Source: Paenibacillus piscarius (GTDB lineage: Bacteria > Bacillota > Bacilli > Paenibacillales > Paenibacillaceae). From it: a stretch of 64,000 bases of DNA. The stretch is from NCBI RefSeq assembly GCF_022234545.1, contig NZ_JAIEUI010000010.1, forward strand, positions 139,514-203,513. The letters run 5' to 3'. Of this stretch, positions 60,770 to 64,000 are shown in pieces; position 1 is the stretch's first letter; the number at the start of each line of letters is the position of its first letter. Both the position numbers and the translations under genes were made by a program. The notes below the pieces were generated by a model. It did not search any database, was not told the origin of the DNA, and saw only the letters and a list, made by a program, of their open reading frames with translations.

Positions 60770-61681
60770 ATGGAACTCAGACAATTGCAATACACGCTGC
60801 AGATTGCGGCAGAGCGCAACTTCTCACGGGCTGCCGAGAAGCTGCATATTGCCCAGCCCTCCCTCAGCCAGCAGCTGTCCAAGCTGGAGAAGGAGCTCGG
60901 GGTGCTGCTCTTCCAGCGTAATACCAGCTCAGTGGAGCTGACTTATGCCGGTGAGAAGTTTGTTGAGCAGGCCCAGGTGATTATGGACGCCGTTGAGCTG
61001 CTGCGCCAGGAGATGTCCGATATCTCCCAGCTGCGCACCGGCCGCGTGGTGGTCGGCAGCATGCCGATTACCGGAGCGCATCTGCTGCCCCGTGTCCTGC
61101 CTGTATTCAAAAGCAAATATTCCGATGTGGACATCACCTTGCTGGAGGACTCCTCGATGAATCTGGAGAAGCTGACGGCCAGCGGTCAGACAGATCTCAG
61201 TCTGCTCTCCCTGCCGCTGGAGATTCCGACACTGGCCTATGAGGTTCTTGGCGAGGAACGGATCGATCTCGCCGTCCCGCCTGAGCATCCGCTTGCAGCG
61301 CGCGGGGCGCAGGGGGTACGCACCCTTTTGGAGGAGCTTAAGAATGAACCGTTCATCGTCCTCAAGAAAGGCCAGGGCTTCCGTAAAATGACGGTAGATC
61401 TGTGCCGGGAGGCCGGATTTGAGCCGCGGATTGTGTTTGAGAGCAATAATATGGAGACGGTCCAGTCGCTGGTTGCCGCCGGAATGGGGGTTACGCTGGT
61501 GCCGCATTTCATCGCCCGGGCACCCCGGAGCGAATTCGTACCGGTCTATCTTCCGCTGGCGGAGCCGGTGCCCGGCCGCACCCTGGTCATTGCCTACCGC
61601 CGCGGACGTTACTTGTCCCGTGCAGCCGAAGCTTTTATCGCCACCTTCAAAGACACAGTGGTCCGTCTCGCAGATCATTAA
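60770..61681 (+). CDS. LysR family transcriptional regulator
   Basis: The 303-residue regulator has an N-terminal winged helix (LQIAAERNFSRAAEKLHIAQ, SLSQQLSKLEKELGVLLFQR) and a LysR substrate-binding domain. The start ATG 60770 follows AGGAG by seven bases; the upstream part of the frame lacks a site. It is divergent from leuC, the usual arrangement for a LysR gene and its target, so control of leuCD is plausible but not shown. Confidence 0.93.
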   Translation: MELRQLQYTLQIAAERNFSRAAEKLHIAQPSLSQQLSKLEKELGVLLFQRNTSSVELTYAGEKFVEQAQVIMDAVELLRQEMSDISQLRTGRVVVGSMPITGAHLLPRVLPVFKSKYSDVDITLLEDSSMNLEKLTASGQTDLSLLSLPLEIPTLAYEVLGEERIDLAVPPEHPLAARGAQGVRTLLEELKNEPFIVLKKGQGFRKMTVDLCREAGFEPRIVFESNNMETVQSLVAAGMGVTLVPHFIARAPRSEFVPVYLPLAEPVPGRTLVIAYRRGRYLSRAAEAFIATFKDTVVRLADH

Positions 61682-61741
61682 CCGCAGTCTCAGCCTGAAG
61701 ATTGGTTCAAGCCTCCCGCAAAAATATTATCCTGACGCCCT

Positions 61742-61770
61742 TTGCAAACCCTGTGCCCCCATGGTATTCT
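61742..61770 (+). promoter_or_regulatory. Predicted promoter of proBA
   Basis: TTGCAA, 17 bp, TATTCT, placed about 20 bases before the T-box leader begins. Confidence 0.65.
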
Positions 61771-61794
61771 ATAGGACAAATAGTGAAACGTGCA

Positions 61795-62030
61795 GACGGG
61801 ACCAGTAAGAACAGGCAATAATTCGCGTATCAGAGAGTGAATTCCGGAAGGCTGGGAGAGTTCACCGCGGATGTCCGTTCCGAATCCTACCCCCGAGCGG
61901 CCTGCTGCCTGCAGGACGGATACTCCCGTTACGAGAATGAAGTCGGATGAACCCTCATCAATGAAGGTGGTACCGCGGAAGTGAATTCAGCTTTCGTCCT
62001 TTGCTAAGTCTTAGGATGGGGGCTTTTTGT
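61795..62030 (+). promoter_or_regulatory. T-box leader, proline specifier, upstream of proB
   Basis: The leader shows the stem I features AGTAA and AGAGAGTG...GGGAGAGTTCAC, a candidate specifier CCT (61886-61888, proline, followed by A), and the T-box element AAGGTGGTACCGCGG (61964-61978), which pairs with an uncharged tRNA 3' end, followed by the terminator. Uncharged tRNA-Pro would favour antitermination and turn on proline synthesis, as known for Bacillus proBA. Confidence 0.93.
61989..62028 (+). terminator. T-box-controlled terminator
   Basis: AGCTTTCGTCCT pairs with AGGATGGGGGCT (several G-U pairs) and runs into TTTTT; it is the off-state structure of the leader. Confidence 0.85.
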
Positions 62031-62079
62031 CATTTTCAGGCAATAGATGCATTTCAATTCGAGAGGAAAGTGAAAGACA

Positions 62080-63183
62080 ATGACGTCAAGAATTGTGGTC
62101 AAAATCGGCAGCAGCTCGCTCAGCGGACCCGAAGGCGGATTGAACCGGGATGCGGTTGCCTTCTTCGCCGCCGAGATTGCCGCGCTCCGTGAACAGGGCA
62201 GTGAAGTGCTGCTGGTTACCTCGGGCGCCGTCGCCGCCGGATTTCGAGGTATTGGCTACTCCGTGCGTCCTAAGCTGCTCCACGAGAAGCAGGCTGCCGC
62301 GGCGGTAGGGCAGGTTATGCTTATGCAGGCCTACCAGGAGGCCTTCGCGCAGCACGGCATTCCGACCGCGCAGATCCTTCTGACCCGCACCGACTTTTGC
62401 AGCCGCCGGGCGATGAACAATGCCTTGATGACTGTAGAGGAGCTGCTCCGGCAGGGTGCGGTCCCTGTGTTCAACGAGAATGATACGGTATCTGTGGATG
62501 AGCTGAAGTTCGGGGATAACGACACTCTGTCAGCTCTGGTCGCCAATCTGCTGAAGGCTTCCCACCTGCTGGTCCTGACCGATATGGACGGCGTCTACAG
62601 CGGTGACCCTCGTAAGCACCCGGATGCTGTAAGGTATCAGCATATTGCGGAGATTACGCCGGAGATTTATGCGATAGCCGGAGGCGCAGGCACAAGTGTA
62701 GGAACAGGCGGAATGAAGTCCAAGATCGATGCCGCCAAAATCGCCACCCGTGGCGGCGTTCCAGTCTTCGTAGGCCGGGTGACGGAGCCCGGAGATTTAT
62801 CCCTGGCAGCGGCGGGAACGGGCAAAGGTACTTATTTTGCCACCACCCTCTCCTCTTTGCCGGTCAAAAAGCAGTGGCTGGGCTTCATGTCCACTCCGCT
62901 GGGCTCGCTGTATGTCGATGACGGGGCCGTGGAAGCGCTGCTGCATGGAGGACACAGCCTGCTGCCGGTCGGCGTGCGGCGGATCGAGGGAAGCTTTCAT
63001 TCCGGGGATGTGGTGGAGGTCCTCGGCCCGGACGCACAGCTGCTTGGACGGGGTATCGTCAATTATGATGATACCCAGCTCCGCAGCATCCAGGGATTGC
63101 CCAGCCGGGAGATCGTCCCTAAGCTCGGGGAGGTCCACCGGCTGGAGGTCATCCACCGCGATGAATGGATTACGCTGCGTTAA
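62080..63183 (+). CDS. proB: Glutamate 5-kinase
   Basis: The 367-residue enzyme phosphorylates glutamate, the first step of proline synthesis. The amino-acid kinase domain has RIVVKIGSSSLSG, VTSGAVAAG, FNENDTVSVDELKFGDND and the GTGGMKSKIDAAKIA motif; a PUA domain follows from about 275. The start ATG is preceded by GAGAGG at a long spacing of 13 bases. proA follows 56 bp downstream. Proline feedback and the T-box leader are the expected controls. Confidence 0.96.
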   Translation: MTSRIVVKIGSSSLSGPEGGLNRDAVAFFAAEIAALREQGSEVLLVTSGAVAAGFRGIGYSVRPKLLHEKQAAAAVGQVMLMQAYQEAFAQHGIPTAQILLTRTDFCSRRAMNNALMTVEELLRQGAVPVFNENDTVSVDELKFGDNDTLSALVANLLKASHLLVLTDMDGVYSGDPRKHPDAVRYQHIAEITPEIYAIAGGAGTSVGTGGMKSKIDAAKIATRGGVPVFVGRVTEPGDLSLAAAGTGKGTYFATTLSSLPVKKQWLGFMSTPLGSLYVDDGAVEALLHGGHSLLPVGVRRIEGSFHSGDVVEVLGPDAQLLGRGIVNYDDTQLRSIQGLPSREIVPKLGEVHRLEVIHRDEWITLR

Positions 63184-63239
63184 GCCGGGTTCCCGGGATG
63201 AATATCTGTGCTAACATAACTTTTATAGGGGGAATGGTC

Positions 63240-64000
63240 ATGAGTGAAGTGGTACACAAGGCAACGCTGGCAAAAGCTACAACAGGAGTATTGGCAAGCC
63301 TCACTACGGGACAGAAGAACGAAGCGCTGCTGGCTATGGCTGCGGCCTTAGTCGCTGAAGCGGACTACATTATCGCTGCGAATGCGGAAGATCTGGAGCG
63401 CGGCCGCCTGAATGGAACACCCGAGTCGCTCCTGGACCGTCTGGCGCTGGATACCGGACGGATTGAGGGTATTGCTGAGGGCTTGCAGCAGATCGCGGTA
63501 CTGCCTGATCCGGTTGGCGACCATCTGGAGACCATCGAACGCCCGAATGGCCTGTTCATTGAGAAAATCCGCGTTCCGCTCGGAGTCATCGGTATTATCT
63601 ACGAAGCCCGCCCGAACGTAACCGTCGATGCGGCCGGTCTATGCCTGAAGACCGGGAATGCCGTCGTCCTGCGCGGCGGTTCGTCCGCCCTGTCCTCCAA
63701 CCGGGCGATTGCCGAGGTGCTGCACCGCGCGCTGGCGGCTACCTCCCTGCCGCCGGATGCCCTGCAGCTGATCGAAGATCCGAACCGTTCCTCCGTCGAT
63801 GAGATGCTGAAGCTCAATGGTCTGCTGGATGTCATCATTCCGCGCGGGGGCAGCTCGCTCATCCAGAACGTCGTGCTCAACGCTACAGTGCCAGTCATTG
63901 AAACAGGCGCAGGCATATGCCATACTTATCTGGATGCAAGCGCTGAGCCGGAGATGGCGCAGCGGATCAGCATCAATGCGAAGGCCCAGCGGCCTTCTGT
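63240..64000 (+). CDS. proA: Gamma-glutamyl phosphate reductase, 3' part beyond the window
   Basis: The first 253 residues of an aldehyde-dehydrogenase-family enzyme that reduces gamma-glutamyl phosphate to the semialdehyde with NADPH. It shows IRVPLGVIGIIYEARPNVTV, LRGGSSALSSN and VIIPRGGSSLI. ATG 63240 follows GGGGG by seven bases. The window ends at NAKAQRPSV, just before the place where the family has its catalytic cysteine. Confidence 0.96.
   Translation, partial: MSEVVHKATLAKATTGVLASLTTGQKNEALLAMAAALVAEADYIIAANAEDLERGRLNGTPESLLDRLALDTGRIEGIAEGLQQIAVLPDPVGDHLETIERPNGLFIEKIRVPLGVIGIIYEARPNVTVDAAGLCLKTGNAVVLRGGSSALSSNRAIAEVLHRALAATSLPPDALQLIEDPNRSSVDEMLKLNGLLDVIIPRGGSSLIQNVVLNATVPVIETGAGICHTYLDASAEPEMAQRISINAKAQRPS

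Noticed and set aside
60770..61681. T-N11-A LysR box upstream of this gene
   Set aside because: Several AT-rich partial matches lie between leuC and the LysR gene, but none stands out enough to name.
1..64000. Transposases, prophage genes, tRNA or rRNA genes
   Set aside because: I looked for transposase-like ORFs, integrase motifs and tRNA or rRNA features and found none I could support.

Overview
The window looks like a chromosomal segment of a moderately GC-rich Gram-positive spore former, most probably Paenibacillus. This rests on the gene content and signals: a double-headed bacterial dynamin, SLH and copper-amine-oxidase-like wall proteins, bactofilins next to a YhbD-like regulator, a Bacillus-type 7-1-7 Fur box, a T-box ahead of proBA, and AGGAGG-type ribosome binding sites. 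TTG and GTG starts are frequent. I saw no rRNA, tRNA, prophage, insertion sequence or CRISPR array.

Layout. Positions 1-529 hold a 51-bp tandem repeat whose invariant part is a small hairpin; related solitary copies lie near 41.25 kb and, more diverged, near 14.0 kb. 554-5865 is a signalling operon on the minus strand (HPt-REC-GGDEF-REC protein, single-domain response regulator, large hybrid histidine kinase). 6.1-7.8 kb carries an ACT protein plus its UPF0210 partner. 7.8-11.5 kb has an ECF41 sigma factor with its carboxymuconolactone decarboxylase and a recognisable ECF41 promoter, then a divergent MFS exporter/MarR pair with two matching palindromes. 11.5-13.8 kb is a YesM/YesN-like two-component pair. 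14.1-16.8 kb holds a GyrI-like protein and a yhbD-bacE-bacF type operon. A TerD-VWA fusion and the ctc (L25) gene follow; the ctc leader contains a terminator hairpin.

19.3-26.1 kb is an oligopeptide-type ABC transporter operon (SBP, two permeases, two ATPases) with an ArsR-like regulator upstream. 26.2-32.7 kb is a mix of acetyltransferases, a Fur-controlled flavodoxin with an unknown partner, a VOC protein, an AraC regulator, an rRNA-type methyltransferase, an RluA-type pseudouridine synthase and a MarR regulator. 32.9-37.4 kb is topoisomerase IV (parE-parC); an ABC exporter pair and an SGNH hydrolase follow. A gene-free stretch of about 950 bp (40.4-41.3 kb) is packed with repeats.

The last third is cell envelope and housekeeping: a CAP-domain protein, a WG-repeat protein, purT, DynA, nth, an SLH protein, a GerMN lipoprotein, two paralogous amidases that share an ECF-sigma-type promoter motif, leuCD with a divergent LysR gene, and proBA behind a proline-type T-box. 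proA runs off the right edge.

Most of the window is ordinary core genome. The parts most worth a second look are the dispersed hairpin family, the shared amidase promoter, the attenuator-like hairpin in front of ctc, the Fur-controlled unknown gene and the repeat-rich gap at 40.4-41.3 kb. All assignments come from reading the sequence; no database search was run.
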